Source: Metabacillus arenae | GTDB lineage: Bacteria > Bacillota > Bacilli > Bacillales > Bacillaceae | Length of the DNA stretch: 64,000 nt | Direction: 5' to 3' | Assembly (NCBI RefSeq): GCF_014773385.1 | Contig: NZ_JACXAI010000017.1 | Coordinates: 1-64,000, forward strand | Part shown: positions 8,402-17,963 of the stretch, in pieces | How positions within the stretch are numbered: the first letter of the stretch is position 1 | How the letters are laid out: every line of letters begins with the position of its first letter | Translations under genes and position numbers: made by a program | The notes under the pieces: model-generated | Told to the model about the DNA's origin: nothing | The model's database searches: none | What the model saw: the letters and a program-made list of their open reading frames with translations, nothing else

Positions 8402-9355
8402 ATGGATGTTGTAAGTTTAGGAGAAACAATGATTTTATTTTCTCCTGAGGAAACGGGTCAATTACGGTATAATCGTCAATTCACCTCAAGAGTGGCCGGC
8501 GCCGAGACAAATACACTCATTGGCCTTTCTAAGCTTGGCTATCGGACTGGCTGGATAAGCCGAGTTGGCGGGGATGAGCTCGGAAAACGAATTCTATCCA
8601 GCGTACGGGGCGAGGGAGTGGATACCTCTTTTGTTAAAGAAGATGGAAGCGCTCCAACAGGTTTGTTTATAAAAGAGCGAACAACTGCCGATAGCTCACG
8701 AGTTTTCTATTATCGGAACCAATCGGCTGCTAGTAAAATGACACCTGCCGATATTGAGGAAAATTATCTAGCCAAAGCTAAATTATTGTACATTACAGGG
8801 ATTACCCCGGCACTTAGCGTTTCTTGCAAGGAAACAGTATTTCATGCAATCGAACTAGCTAAGAAAAATAGTATGAAAATTGTGTTTGATCCTAATGTCC
8901 GAAAAACGCTTCTGGATGAAAGAACAGGAAGAGACACACTAATAAAAATGGCAGCTTTGTCAGATATCATCCTTCCTGGAATATCTGAAGGAGACTTTTT
9001 ATTTCAAACAACTGATTGTGAAAAGATTGTAAGAGAATGTAAACGCTTAGGTGCTGAAAAAGTAATTGTAAAGCTGGGGGAAAAGGGAGCTTATTATTCG
9101 ACTTCTGAAGAATCCGGCTATGTTCACCCCTTTAAGGTCGAAACGGTAATTGATCCGATTGGTGCGGGCGATGGCTTTGCTGCTGGTGTGATATCTGGAA
9201 TATTAGATGAACTGCCTATTCATGAGGCAGTAAAAAGGGGCTGTGCAATTGGAGCCATCGTCACAACAGTCAACGGTGATATTGAAGGGCTTCCAGATAA
9301 AGAAACACTGGAAACGTATATGAAAAGGACGAATAAAGAGGATGTAATCCGTTAA
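8402..9355 (+). CDS. kdgK: 2-keto-3-deoxy sugar acid kinase (PfkB family)
   Basis: A 317-residue PfkB/ribokinase-family kinase. It starts with VVSLGETMILFSP, has the substrate-side GAETNTLIGLSKLGY, and near residue 250 carries the DPIGAGDGFAAG signature, whose last Asp is the catalytic base of the family. It phosphorylates 2-keto-3-deoxygluconate in the classical pathway. Here, next to a galactonate dehydratase, the real substrate is probably 2-keto-3-deoxygalactonate, a job done by the unrelated DgoK in E. coli. Sugar specificity is an inference from context. It lies 23 bp after the regulator and 23 bp before the aldolase. Confidence 0.88.
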   Translation: MDVVSLGETMILFSPEETGQLRYNRQFTSRVAGAETNTLIGLSKLGYRTGWISRVGGDELGKRILSSVRGEGVDTSFVKEDGSAPTGLFIKERTTADSSRVFYYRNQSAASKMTPADIEENYLAKAKLLYITGITPALSVSCKETVFHAIELAKKNSMKIVFDPNVRKTLLDERTGRDTLIKMAALSDIILPGISEGDFLFQTTDCEKIVRECKRLGAEKVIVKLGEKGAYYSTSEESGYVHPFKVETVIDPIGAGDGFAAGVISGILDELPIHEAVKRGCAIGAIVTTVNGDIEGLPDKETLETYMKRTNKEDVIR

Positions 9356-9378
9356 TTCAACTGAAAGGAGTGTAAAAA

Positions 9379-10005
9379 ATGAATACACTTTCAACTATTT
9401 TCGAACACAAAATTGTCTCCATTGTTCGCGGTGCTAACCCAGAGGATACCGTAAAGATTGCAGAGGCCCTGCGAGATGGCGGGATTAGATTGATCGAAAT
9501 CACGCTTAACTCTCCAAATGCTTTAGAATCTATTGAACTAGTTTCAAAAACACTTGGCGATGAGATGGAGGTTGGTGCAGGGACGGTATTAGACTCTGAA
9601 ACAGCTCGATTGGCGATCCTCGCCGGCGCAAAATTTATTCTATCCCCAACTGTCAATGCAGACACCATAAAAATGACGAAAAGATATGGTGCGGTCAGCA
9701 TACCGGGTGCTTTTACACCTACAGAAATCCTAAGCGCATATGAAAATGGCGGGGATATTATTAAGGTTTTTCCAGCAAGCATTGGCCCTGATTATATAAA
9801 AGATATACGTGGTCCGCTTCCGCATATCCCGCTCTTGCCAACAGGCGGCGTTACTCTAGATACTCTGGGGGAATTCCAAAGAGCAGGTGCTGTCGGTTTT
9901 GGGATTGGCAGCTCACTTGTCGACACAAAACAAGAAGTAAACGAAAGATATCTGAGGCTATTAACAGAAAAAGCTGAATCATTTGTTGCCGCCGTCCAGG
10001 CTTAA
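9379..10005 (+). CDS. KDPG/KHG-type aldolase (Eda/DgoA-like)
   Basis: A 208-residue class I aldolase. The catalytic Glu is in IEITLNSP (about residue 44), GAGTVLDSETA forms the phosphate-binding region, and the Schiff-base Lys is in DIIKVFPASIGP (about residue 130). It splits 2-keto-3-deoxy-6-phospho sugar acids to pyruvate and glyceraldehyde 3-phosphate, the last step of this cluster. GAAAGGAG precedes ATG 9379. The 218 bases to the dehydratase contain a weak AATCG...CGATT hairpin but no clear terminator, so readthrough is likely. Confidence 0.88.
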   Translation: MNTLSTIFEHKIVSIVRGANPEDTVKIAEALRDGGIRLIEITLNSPNALESIELVSKTLGDEMEVGAGTVLDSETARLAILAGAKFILSPTVNADTIKMTKRYGAVSIPGAFTPTEILSAYENGGDIIKVFPASIGPDYIKDIRGPLPHIPLLPTGGVTLDTLGEFQRAGAVGFGIGSSLVDTKQEVNERYLRLLTEKAESFVAAVQA

Positions 10006-10223
10006 GAAAGAAGGCTGTTTTTGCAAACTTTGTTGCAATTGAAACAAAGTCTATTACTTCGAGTTTAGGGTATCTCCCTGAGGTGAGAGATGAGACTTGA
10101 AGTAATCGGGAATTAACGATTGCCTTAATTTCAAATGCCCCTTTTTTTAGTTAAAAGCAACAAACACTTAGAAAAAAGCCTAAAAGAAACATACTTACTA
10201 CATATTTATGAGGAGAGAATACT

Positions 10224-11372
10224 ATGAAAATTACAAGCTATGAATCATTTCAAGTACCGCCGCGCTGGTTATTTTTAAAAATTGAAACAGATGAAGGAAT
10301 TGTTGGATGGGGAGAACCTGTCATCGAAGGAAGAGCGGCAACTGTCAAGGCTGCAGTGGATGAATTAATGGAATACCTGATCGGAAAAGACCCGCTTAAT
10401 ATTGAAGATCATTGGAATCTCATGTACAGAGCAGGCTTCTATCGGGGCGGCCCAATTCTAATGAGCGCCATCTCAGGGATTGACCAAGCTCTCTGGGATA
10501 TTAAAGGAAAATATTATCATGCTCCAGTCCATCAGCTACTGGGAGGAAAAGCGAGAGAATCCATAAAAGTCTATTCCTGGATAGGGGGGGACCGTCCTTC
10601 TGATGTTGGGGAAGCCGCTAAAGAAATAGTTTCTAAAGGATTTACTGCTGTAAAAATGAATGGGACTGAAGAGCTCCAATATGTGGATTCCTATGAAAAA
10701 ATTGATCAAGTGATAGCCCGGATTGCAGCTGTACGTGATGCCGTAGGGCCTTATGTCGGAATCGGAATTGATTTTCACGGAAGAGTTCATAAACCTATGG
10801 CCAAAATTCTTGCTAAAGAGCTGGAAGTATACAGGCCAATGTTCATTGAAGAACCAGTATTGCCTGAGAACAATGAAGCGTTGAGAGAAATTGCTAACCA
10901 TGTTGCCATTCCAATTGCAACTGGAGAAAGAATGTTCTCAAAATGGGATTTCAAAAAGCTGCTGACGGATGGATATGCCGATATTATCCAACCTGATTTA
11001 TCACATGCTGGCGGAATTACGGAGTGTAAAAAAATTATCTCAATGGCCGAGGCTTTTGATGTTGCAGCAGCTCCTCACTGTCCATTAGGGCCAATTGCAC
11101 TGGCAGCTTGTCTGCAAGTGGATGCCACTTGTCATAATGCATTTATCCAAGAACAAAGCTTAGGCATCCATTATAACCAAGGCAGTGATTTACTTGATTA
11201 TATTGTCGATAATCAAGTATTCAAATACGAGGAAGGTTATGTGAAGATTCCGAGCGGTGCGGGGCTTGGAATCGAAATAAATGAAGATCACGTGAGAAAA
11301 ATGGCAGAGATTGGCCATAATTGGAGAAACCCTGTATGGAGACACCGGGATGGAAGTATAGCTGAGTGGTAA
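10224..11372 (+). CDS. dgoD: D-galactonate dehydratase
   Basis: A 382-residue enolase-superfamily enzyme (mandelate racemase branch) that closely follows E. coli DgoD from memory: [20 protein letters not shown] near the start, [20 protein letters not shown], metal ligands in GIDFHGR, FIEEPV and ATGERMF, the catalytic His region [15 protein letters not shown], and the C-terminal [16 protein letters not shown]. It converts D-galactonate to 2-keto-3-deoxygalactonate. The close match over the active site makes this the most certain assignment of the cluster and fixes its substrate. AGGAGAG precedes ATG 10224. Confidence 0.94.
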   Translation: MKITSYESFQVPPRWLFLKIETDEGIVGWGEPVIEGRAATVKAAVDELMEYLIGKDPLNIEDHWNLMYRAGFYRGGPILMSAISGIDQALWDIKGKYYHAPVHQLLGGKARESIKVYSWIGGDRPSDVGEAAKEIVSKGFTAVKMNGTEELQYVDSYEKIDQVIARIAAVRDAVGPYVGIGIDFHGRVHKPMAKILAKELEVYRPMFIEEPVLPENNEALREIANHVAIPIATGERMFSKWDFKKLLTDGYADIIQPDLSHAGGITECKKIISMAEAFDVAAAPHCPLGPIALAACLQVDATCHNAFIQEQSLGIHYNQGSDLLDYIVDNQVFKYEEGYVKIPSGAGLGIEINEDHVRKMAEIGHNWRNPVWRHRDGSIAEW

Positions 11373-11573
11373 TCAAAATAGGCTCTTTTCTAAAAGTTTG
11401 CTGATTTTGAAGTATAAAGGATTGTTAAATAGAAGCAATCGGTGTGTTTCGCCGATTGCTGTACCTCTCACCATAGGGGGGTCAATAGTTGTCGGGGTGT
11501 GATGAACGATGTGTTATTCGGAACAAAATTTACGAATACAGGGTTAAAATTAAAAGGAAAACAGGTGAGGACA

Positions 11574-12893
11574 TTGACCAACAAGAAAATGACAAAAGTT
11601 CGTTACGGGATTGTTTTTATGCTATTCATTACCGTCATTATTAACTACATGGATCGGAGTAATATTTCCATTGCAGCACCTTTTATTTCAGATGAACTTG
11701 GATTGGATTCTGTGCAAATGGGGTTAATCTTCTCAGCTTTCGGCTGGACATATTGTGCTTTGCAAATTCCAGGCGGATGGGTTCTAGATAAATTGGGCAA
11801 CCGAAAAACACATGCATACGGTATTGCAGGATTTTCCCTTGCAACCCTTCTGCAAGGTTTTGTTAGCGGATTCTCAGGATTTTTCCTGCTGAGGGTTGGT
11901 CTGGGGGCATTTGAAGCCCCAGCCTTTCCTACCAACAGCAAGGTTGCGGCTAGCTGGTTCCCTGAAAATGAAAGAGCAAGGGCCGTCTCGATTTATACGT
12001 CCGGCCAATTTGTTGGATTAGCTTTTTTAACGCCAACATTAGTCTTATTACAAGATTCAGTTGGATGGAGAGGTCTTTTCATTGTAACCGGTATCATCGG
12101 AATTGCCTGGGCGATTTTATGGTATCTTTACTACAGAGATCCTCAGCATAGTAAACGTATTAATAAAGCAGAATACGATTATATCAAGGAAGGCGGGGCT
12201 ATCGTTGAATCCAGCTCCGATAAAAATGAACCTTCTGCTAGAAAAATAGGGAAAAAAGATTTTGCAGCCGTTCTATCAAGCAGAAAGCTATGGGGAATAT
12301 ATCTAGGACAGTTTGCAGTGACCTCCACCTTATGGTTTTTCTTAACATGGTTTCCAACGTACCTTGTTGAATATAGAGGTCTAACCTTCATTAAGTCAGG
12401 TTTGTTAGCTTCCTTGCCATTTTTGGCTGCTTTTATTGGGGTTCTATCTTCTGGATTCCTTTCTGATTTCCTTGCGAAAAAAGGTATATCTGCAGATGTT
12501 GCTAGAAAGGTGCCTGTTATTACAGGATTACTGCTTTCTACTTCTATTATTGGTGCGAATTTCGTAGAAAGTAATAGTCTCGTTATATTATTCATGTGTA
12601 TTGCCTTCTTTGGAAACGGTTTCGCTTCGATAACCTGGGTTTTCGTTTCCCTGCTTGCTCCTAAAAGGCTTATTGGAATTGCGGGGGGAGTATTCAATTT
12701 CATTGGAGGCACATCATCCATCATCATCCCGATTGTTATTGGTTTTCTAGCCAAAGGCGGAGATTTTGCCCCAGCCCTTACGTTCATTGCATGTATTACA
12801 TTTGCAGGAGCTCTCTCCTATTTATTCTTAGTAGGAAAAATCGACCGGGTGCAGGATTATGTTGAGTCTGAAAGCTATAGTGCCAAGCTATAG
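11574..12893 (+). CDS. MFS transporter, ACS family (galactonate uptake, DgoT-like)
   Basis: About 439 residues and 12 membrane helices of the anion:cation symporter family. YGIVFMLFITVIINYMDRSN is the family-typical first helix, followed by WVLDKLGNRKTHAYGIAGFS and RAVSIYTSGQFVGLAFLTP. Members import hexuronates and hexonates; the place after dgoD points to D-galactonate. I start at TTG 11574, seven bases after AGGTGAGG; the frame is open from GTG 11442, but that leader (cysteine and histidine rich) does not look like transporter sequence. A hairpin (AAGCAATCGG...CCGATTGCT, 11436-11460) lies in the gap after dgoD. A terminator follows the gene. Confidence 0.85.
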   Translation: MTNKKMTKVRYGIVFMLFITVIINYMDRSNISIAAPFISDELGLDSVQMGLIFSAFGWTYCALQIPGGWVLDKLGNRKTHAYGIAGFSLATLLQGFVSGFSGFFLLRVGLGAFEAPAFPTNSKVAASWFPENERARAVSIYTSGQFVGLAFLTPTLVLLQDSVGWRGLFIVTGIIGIAWAILWYLYYRDPQHSKRINKAEYDYIKEGGAIVESSSDKNEPSARKIGKKDFAAVLSSRKLWGIYLGQFAVTSTLWFFLTWFPTYLVEYRGLTFIKSGLLASLPFLAAFIGVLSSGFLSDFLAKKGISADVARKVPVITGLLLSTSIIGANFVESNSLVILFMCIAFFGNGFASITWVFVSLLAPKRLIGIAGGVFNFIGGTSSIIIPIVIGFLAKGGDFAPALTFIACITFAGALSYLFLVGKIDRVQDYVESESYSAKL

Positions 12894-13027
12894 AGAGCGT
12901 GTTTTACCATAACGGAAACTTCTATCAGTGAGTTTTTCAGCATGACCACTGGTAGTTAGGAATTAATAATAAAAACTGGTAGACATTTGAGCAAAATTTA
13001 GATAATTTTATACAACTGATTATGCCC

Positions 13028-13077
13028 AAAAGAGAAGAAAGCTGCCAAAGGAACTGGACAGGCTTCTTCTCTTTTTT
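13028..13077. terminator. Terminator between converging genes
   Basis: AAAAGAGAAGAAAGC pairs, with one bulge, with GCTTCTTCTCTTTT and ends in a T-run. The left A-run makes it work in both directions, serving the transporter gene and the ykyB-like gene. Confidence 0.8.
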
Positions 13078-13104
13078 ATTATCTAAAGCAAATATCTCGT
13101 TCCA

Positions 13105-13569
13105 TTAGAAATAACTTTCACCTAGCTTTTTAAATACAGGTTTTGAGCATGCTTTTTGCTGGTATGGTGATTTTTCGCTTTTTTCTTTAATCCCAACATA
13201 GTTTTGGAGTAAGCTTTTTGCTCTGGTTAAAGATAGATGTGTTTTAGGATTCCGATATGAATTATTCTGAGTACCTAAATGTGGAAGGTTTTCGAAGTCT
13301 TCTTTAGTGGGGGGCATATGAAAGTAGTAGCTCCCGGCAGAGATTAACACGTCAGACTGTTGTTGGCTGTATTTAGGATTGTTTGAATAGTGGAGGCCTT
13401 TTTTCTTTGCTTTTCCTTCCTTGATTAATTTCAACAATGCTTTTCTTTTTAACAAATATAAAAATTTAGGATTTGGGGCTGTTTTTGCATGGCGATTCAC
13501 GATAAATATTGCTTTCGCTATGTTGTCAACAGTTAGCTCTATTTGTACACTTTGTTTACGTTCGTCCAT
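13105..13569 (-). CDS. ykyB: YkyB family protein
   Basis: A 154-residue small basic soluble protein matching B. subtilis YkyB: VDNIAKAIFIVNRHAKTAP near the N terminus, YLLKRKALLKLIKEGKAKK, then SQQQSDVLISAGSYYFHMPP, TKEDFENLPHLGT and the C-terminal PVFKKLGESYF. Its function is unknown. It marks the start of the block collinear with the B. subtilis ykyB-ykuC-ykuD-ykuE-ykuF region. The ATG at 13569 follows GGAGAG on the minus strand. Confidence 0.88.
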   Translation of the reverse strand: MDERKQSVQIELTVDNIAKAIFIVNRHAKTAPNPKFLYLLKRKALLKLIKEGKAKKKGLHYSNNPKYSQQQSDVLISAGSYYFHMPPTKEDFENLPHLGTQNNSYRNPKTHLSLTRAKSLLQNYVGIKEKSEKSPYQQKACSKPVFKKLGESYF

Positions 13570-13971
13570 TCTTTCTCTCCTTTTCGTTTGAACAAACAGA
13601 ATTTTCTTATTTATTTAAATTATACTTTTTACAAAGGAAAAAGCAACCTGTTTTTCCACATTCGTAATTTCATAAAGTTTATACTAATAAAAAATTATAA
13701 CACATAAACATAATTTATTGTAATCTAGCTTCAACAGCCATCTATCAGAAGTCCAAAGCCAATGCTGCCAAAAGATTAATGCTTGGCGTATTTTGCCTCG
13801 TGGGATTAGGTCGTTTTTGGTTATTAAAATTAGTTTTCACATAATCCTTTGCTTAATACTAAAGTATGTCGATGAAACATCAGAATTTATATGTTTAACT
13901 CACACCATTAAAGATGCACGGAAACTTAGCAGAACAAGGAGTAGGGTGAGCTCATACCTTTGTCACAATTG

Positions 13972-14062
13972 TGTGCAATTAAGTTGATGAAGGTGCAAAT
14001 AATCGGCAGACGGTGCAATTAATTCTATGACGGTCCCAATTTTCTTGTAAAAGGGCAATTGA
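13972..14062. repeat. GTGCAAATAATCGG-type short tandem repeat, site 1
   Basis: Four to five degenerate units of about 22 bp with the core (GA)CGGTGCAA(A/T)TAAT. Better-preserved copies of the same core lie at 35324-35512 and 51800-51918. It lies in the 610-base gap between the ykyB-like gene and the MFS gene; the rest of that gap (13570-13971) shows no gene or motif I can support. Confidence 0.6.
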
Positions 14063-14078
14063 AGAGTATCAAACTAAA

Positions 14079-14109
14079 GAAAGACTTCGCCAATCAGCGA
14101 AGCCTTTCC
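14079..14109. terminator. Hairpin after ykuC-like gene
   Basis: CTTCGC (14085-14090), loop CAATCA, GCGAAG (14097-14102), with A-rich left and T-rich right flanks. A near-identical hairpin follows the other GTGCAAATAAT array at 35546-35572. It can terminate the minus-strand MFS gene. Confidence 0.6.
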
Positions 14110-14181
14110 TTAGTAATATCAAATTGCTTAAGTTAAAGGATAGGTGGTATTTTTACAACAAGAAATCAGCTCCCACCATTG

Positions 14182-15459
14182 TTAAAGGGCACTGGACGAA
14201 CGCAGATTGGCTCTCCGTTCAATTTCTTCTGCTTTTTTACTCAGTTTAGGCAATGTAAGGTGGTAGAAAAGGAAGACGCCAAGGATAACGATTGCCATTC
14301 CATAATAAATGTAGTCGATATTTGAAATGATTTTTGGGAATAACAGAGCGATTAACCCTAATGTCATTGATTGAGCGAACATCATCATTGGATCGGTCCA
14401 TCCGCTGACTCTGCCCATTAATTTAGGATGAACAATTCGTGGCAGCCAGCCGCTGATAGCAATATTGATTGGACCAATGCATGTCCCAATAAAGAACACC
14501 GCGACAAGGTAAACCCAAATATGTTCAGCAGATCCTAAAAGAAAAATAAGTGAGCCTGCAATTAAAATTGGAACAGTCATCAGCTGATAAGGCTTAAACT
14601 TGTGAGCTATAAGGGTTGCAACACCACTTCCTACTAAAAGGCCTATACCTAAAGAGATGGCAAAAAAGGATGAATACATTTCATAATTTTCAGGTGACAA
14701 TTCATATTTCATCGTAAACATTGGAAGAATAGCGAATCCTCCGTTTACGAATCCAAAGACAAAAAATCCGAAAATAAGGGCAGCAAGCAGCTTATTTTTC
14801 TTAATATAGGTTATGCCCTCTTTAAAATCTTTCAAAGAGCTTCGTATGTTGACATCCTTCCAATGAATATCTCCATTTGGCAATCTTGCTGATTTAGGTA
14901 TCTTGCAAGCTCTAATCAATAATGCAGACACAACAAAGCTGATAAAATCAACTGCTACAGCCCCATGGATTCCAATTGTATTATAAGTAAAAGCTCCTAA
15001 CCCTACTCCAAATACCATAAAGATGCTAAAAATCAATTGATTTAGCCCAGCTGCTTTAGCATATTGATCTTTTCTTAAAATTCCTTGCACAAGACTCGCT
15101 TCAGCAGGATAGAAAAATTTTGCAACCGCGCTCCGTATGAACAGAATCAAAAATGCTAACGGGACTGAATTCAGGAATAAAACTCCAAACAATATGACAG
15201 AAAGGATGGCTCTAATCCAATCACAATTCTCGGCTACTTTTTTCCTGTCAAAACGGTCAGCAAACACTCCAACGATAAAAAAAACAAATAAAGTAGGAAG
15301 TGAATACATTAATTCAGCGAGGGTAGCATAATAGGGCTGGTGACTAAAGTGATCTAACAGGTAAAAGGCAAAGGCCATATTTCCTACTATTGTTCCCATT
15401 TGGGATGTAAGAGCTGCAAAAAACAACTTTACAAAATTTCGATTTTGAAAGATTTCCAT
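14182..15459 (-). CDS. MFS transporter (YkuC-like, DHA3 macrolide-efflux type)
   Basis: About 425 residues with 10-12 membrane helices. It begins NRNFVKLFFAALTSQMGTIVGNMAFAFYLLD, has the loop motif GVFADRFDRKKVAE, and in the second half VFFIGTCIGPINIAISGWLP. These suit the DHA3 branch that exports macrolides and other drugs. Its place between ykyB and ykuD matches ykuC of B. subtilis. Two ATGs are adjacent; I take the second (15459) because AAGGAG then lies seven bases away. Substrate unknown. Confidence 0.8.
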   Translation of the reverse strand: MEIFQNRNFVKLFFAALTSQMGTIVGNMAFAFYLLDHFSHQPYYATLAELMYSLPTLFVFFIVGVFADRFDRKKVAENCDWIRAILSVILFGVLFLNSVPLAFLILFIRSAVAKFFYPAEASLVQGILRKDQYAKAAGLNQLIFSIFMVFGVGLGAFTYNTIGIHGAVAVDFISFVVSALLIRACKIPKSARLPNGDIHWKDVNIRSSLKDFKEGITYIKKNKLLAALIFGFFVFGFVNGGFAILPMFTMKYELSPENYEMYSSFFAISLGIGLLVGSGVATLIAHKFKPYQLMTVPILIAGSLIFLLGSAEHIWVYLVAVFFIGTCIGPINIAISGWLPRIVHPKLMGRVSGWTDPMMMFAQSMTLGLIALLFPKIISNIDYIYYGMAIVILGVFLFYHLTLPKLSKKAEEIERRANLRSSSAL

Positions 15460-15573
15460 CATAACGCTCCTTGAGTTATGTCAATTCATTGCTTCCACTG
15501 TTATTATAAATTATTAGTGCTTTAATTCAACTTACACTTTTGTAAAGTTTTCCTAAACATATCCTCAGCATAC

Positions 15574-16071
15574 CTAATTTGGCCTGATATATACTCTTGT
15601 TCCATTTGGAACGATTGAAGATAGCTCGAGAACATCTTGATTGTACATTCTTACACAACCGAGCGAAACAGCCTTCCCAATTGAGCTTGGATCATTTGTT
15701 CCGTGAATGCCGTAATGAATTTTAGATAAGCTGAGCCACATCGCGCCAAAAGGTCCTCCTGGATTTGGCTCTCTATTTACAATAACAAACTCTCCAATTG
15801 GTGTGGCAGTTAATATTTTTCCAGTGGCAATCGGATAAGTTTTCATCACCTGACCATTTCTGAAAAGAGTCAGCTGTTTTTTACCTACAGATATTGCGAT
15901 TTGATACGGTATCGTCTGCGGATCAGGTAAACCGGGAATCGTAATCGGCTGGCCCACCCTTAGCTGGTTTGGGTTTTGCAGCCGATTAGCGGCAATTAGC
16001 GTTTGAACGGACGTTCTGTAGTCCATAGAAATACTAGTTAAGGTTTCCCCTGCCCTCACATAATGAATCAA
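15574..16071 (-). CDS. ykuD: L,D-transpeptidase with LysM domain
   Basis: About 165 residues. An N-terminal LysM ([20 protein letters not shown]...[11 protein letters not shown], residues 3-50) binds peptidoglycan; the C-terminal YkuD domain has the active-site stretch [24 protein letters not shown], with the His and the Cys of the S-x-GC-(I/V)-R motif. It forms 3-3 cross-links or attaches proteins to the wall; B. subtilis YkuD is found in spores. I start at TTG 16071, spaced from AAGGGGAGGA; the longer frame from 16119 adds 16 residues without LysM character. There is no signal peptide, as in B. subtilis. Confidence 0.9.
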   Translation of the reverse strand: MIHYVRAGETLTSISMDYRTSVQTLIAANRLQNPNQLRVGQPITIPGLPDPQTIPYQIAISVGKKQLTLFRNGQVMKTYPIATGKILTATPIGEFVIVNREPNPGGPFGAMWLSLSKIHYGIHGTNDPSSIGKAVSLGCVRMYNQDVLELSSIVPNGTRVYIRPN

Positions 16072-16304
16072 AAATATCCTCCCCTTATAAGGACGAAATT
16101 TAAAGTAAGATAGTTTCAAATTTTACCTATTATTTCTTACCTATTCTTATGATTAGTAAAGCTTTATTGATACTAAATTCAAGATCTTTGTCAATGCTTA
16201 TACAGTTTAGTTACGGCTATACTTACACTAAACGGGCGCTGCTGCTTTGCGTTTAGGAATCCTGTGATATAATGTTGTCAATATTTATGAGGGTAGGTTG
16301 AACG

Positions 16305-17840
16305 ATGCTAAGAGAAAAATACGGAATAATTGATATTGGGTCAAATACAATGAGATTGGTTATATATGAACGAGACAAGAGTGGAAGATTAAGGGAAATA
16401 GAAAATGTGAAATCTGTAGCTAGACTAAGAAATTATTTAACGGATCAAGCGTTTTTAACCTTGCAAGGAATAGACATATTAATTTCCACGTTAATAAGCT
16501 TTCAAGAGGTAACCCGCCACCATCAATTAGATGATATTAAATGTGTTGCAACAGCTGCGATTCGTCAAGCTCAAAACAAAGAAGAAATTCTAAAAACAGT
16601 AGAGAGTAAAACAGATTATACAATTCGTGTGCTTTCAGAATATGAAGAAGCGTATTACGGGTTTTTAGCTGTGGTCAATTCCACCTCAGTGACAAAAGGA
16701 ATCACAATTGATATCGGCGGAGGGAGTACAGAGGTGACTCTTTTTGAAAATCGTGAAATAGTAGAATATCACAGTTTTCCATTTGGGGCACTGTCTCTAA
16801 AAAAACAATTTATTACTGGAGATCTCCCTTCAGAATCTGAAATGATCGCGATCCAAAATTATATAAAGCAACAACTTGCCAAGCTTCCGTGGTTACATAA
16901 TCAGAATCTGCCAATCGTAGCAATTGGAGGAAGTGCTCGTAACATGGTGCAAATTGATCAGGCATTAAAACAATATCCGTTAGCGGGAGTCCATCAATAT
17001 AACATGCGGATTGAAGACATAACAGTGATTAAAAGCTATTTAGCAGACTTACCTTTTGAAGAACTCCAAAGAGTTGATGGCTTATCTAAAGATCGTGCAG
17101 ATATTATTTTGCCTGCGATTGAGGTTTTTTACAGTCTCTATAAAACAGTTGCTGCGACTGCATTTATTTTAAGCAGAAAAGGACTGCGTGACGGCATCTT
17201 TTATGAGCAGCTGATGAATGAGCTGGGGCATACAAAATTCCCTAATGTGATCGAAGGGAGCTTTCAAGAGTTAGCGGCAGACTATGATATTGATTTAAAT
17301 CATGTTAACCACGTAACGAATTTAGCCGTGATGATGGTCGATCAATTAAATGGCGTTCAGGATATTACGCTTACTAAAGGTGACCGGGATCTTTTAAAAA
17401 GGGGAGCCTTTGTTTTTAATCTTGGTCAATATATTGATTCAGAATCTAGCAGCCAGCATACTTTTTATTTGCTTGCAAACCGAACAATTGATGGACTGCT
17501 TCATAAGGATCGGGTGAAAATCGCGTTAATCGCCTCTTATAAAAACAAGGATGCTTTTAAACAGTACATAGAAAGATACGGAAACTGGTTTTCAAAGGAA
17601 GAACAAAAAAAACTGCGATACTTGGGAGCGATCTTAAAGTTTGCCTACAGCTTAAATGCTACGAAAAGAAATATTGTTCATACGATCAGCGTAAAGGCGA
17701 AAAAAGATAAGCTTACGTTTCTAATTATGTGTATTGGCGATTGGAAGCCGGAAGAATATCAAGCTGATAAACAAAAAAAGCACCTTGAAAAATTAATAAA
17801 GGTTCCAGTTGAACTTCTTTTTGAACATGCAGAGGGGTGA
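16305..17840 (+). CDS. ppx: Exopolyphosphatase, Ppx/GppA family
   Basis: A 511-residue ASKHA-fold enzyme. The two phosphate-binding motifs are YGIIDIGSNTMRLVIYE at the start and GITIDIGGGSTEVTLFEN near residue 140; VAIGGSARNM near residue 205 is the second-domain motif. The C-terminal 190 residues form the HD-like helical domain of long Ppx proteins. It removes terminal phosphate from polyphosphate chains, or pppGpp in GppA. It is 123 bp upstream of ppk on the same strand. B. subtilis lacks a comparable ppx-ppk pair between ykuD and ykuE, so the pair looks like an insertion. Confidence 0.92.
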   Translation: MLREKYGIIDIGSNTMRLVIYERDKSGRLREIENVKSVARLRNYLTDQAFLTLQGIDILISTLISFQEVTRHHQLDDIKCVATAAIRQAQNKEEILKTVESKTDYTIRVLSEYEEAYYGFLAVVNSTSVTKGITIDIGGGSTEVTLFENREIVEYHSFPFGALSLKKQFITGDLPSESEMIAIQNYIKQQLAKLPWLHNQNLPIVAIGGSARNMVQIDQALKQYPLAGVHQYNMRIEDITVIKSYLADLPFEELQRVDGLSKDRADIILPAIEVFYSLYKTVAATAFILSRKGLRDGIFYEQLMNELGHTKFPNVIEGSFQELAADYDIDLNHVNHVTNLAVMMVDQLNGVQDITLTKGDRDLLKRGAFVFNLGQYIDSESSSQHTFYLLANRTIDGLLHKDRVKIALIASYKNKDAFKQYIERYGNWFSKEEQKKLRYLGAILKFAYSLNATKRNIVHTISVKAKKDKLTFLIMCIGDWKPEEYQADKQKKHLEKLIKVPVELLFEHAEG

Positions 17841-17862
17841 AAAGCCCTAAAAATATCGTTAA

Positions 17863-17890
17863 TTTACAAAAACTTTACATAAAATTTACA
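17863..17890 (+). promoter_or_regulatory. Three TTTACA repeats with 11-bp period (PhoP-box-like)
   Basis: TTTACA occurs at 17863, 17874 and 17885, exactly 11 bp apart, just after ppx and 74 bases before ppk. Bacillus PhoP binds TT(A/T/C)ACA-like direct repeats with about 5-bp spacers, the same geometry. A TATTATAAC -10-like stretch lies downstream at about 17913-17921. This suggests a phosphate-controlled promoter for ppk. Direct observation: the repeats. Inference: PhoP. Confidence 0.6.
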
Positions 17891-17963
17891 AAGTTGTTAG
17901 AAAGAAATGCTATTATAACTATTGAAAAAATTATAGGAAGTCTATCAAAAGGGTGGGGTAATC

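Noticed and set aside
11442-11573. 44-residue extension of the galactonate transporter
   Set aside because: Cys/His-rich leader unlike any MFS N terminus, overlapping a hairpin; a well-spaced TTG lies at 11574.
13793-13987. 64-codon plus-strand ORF before the ykuC-like gene
   Set aside because: No ribosome binding site, no family resemblance, and its end runs into the tandem-repeat region.
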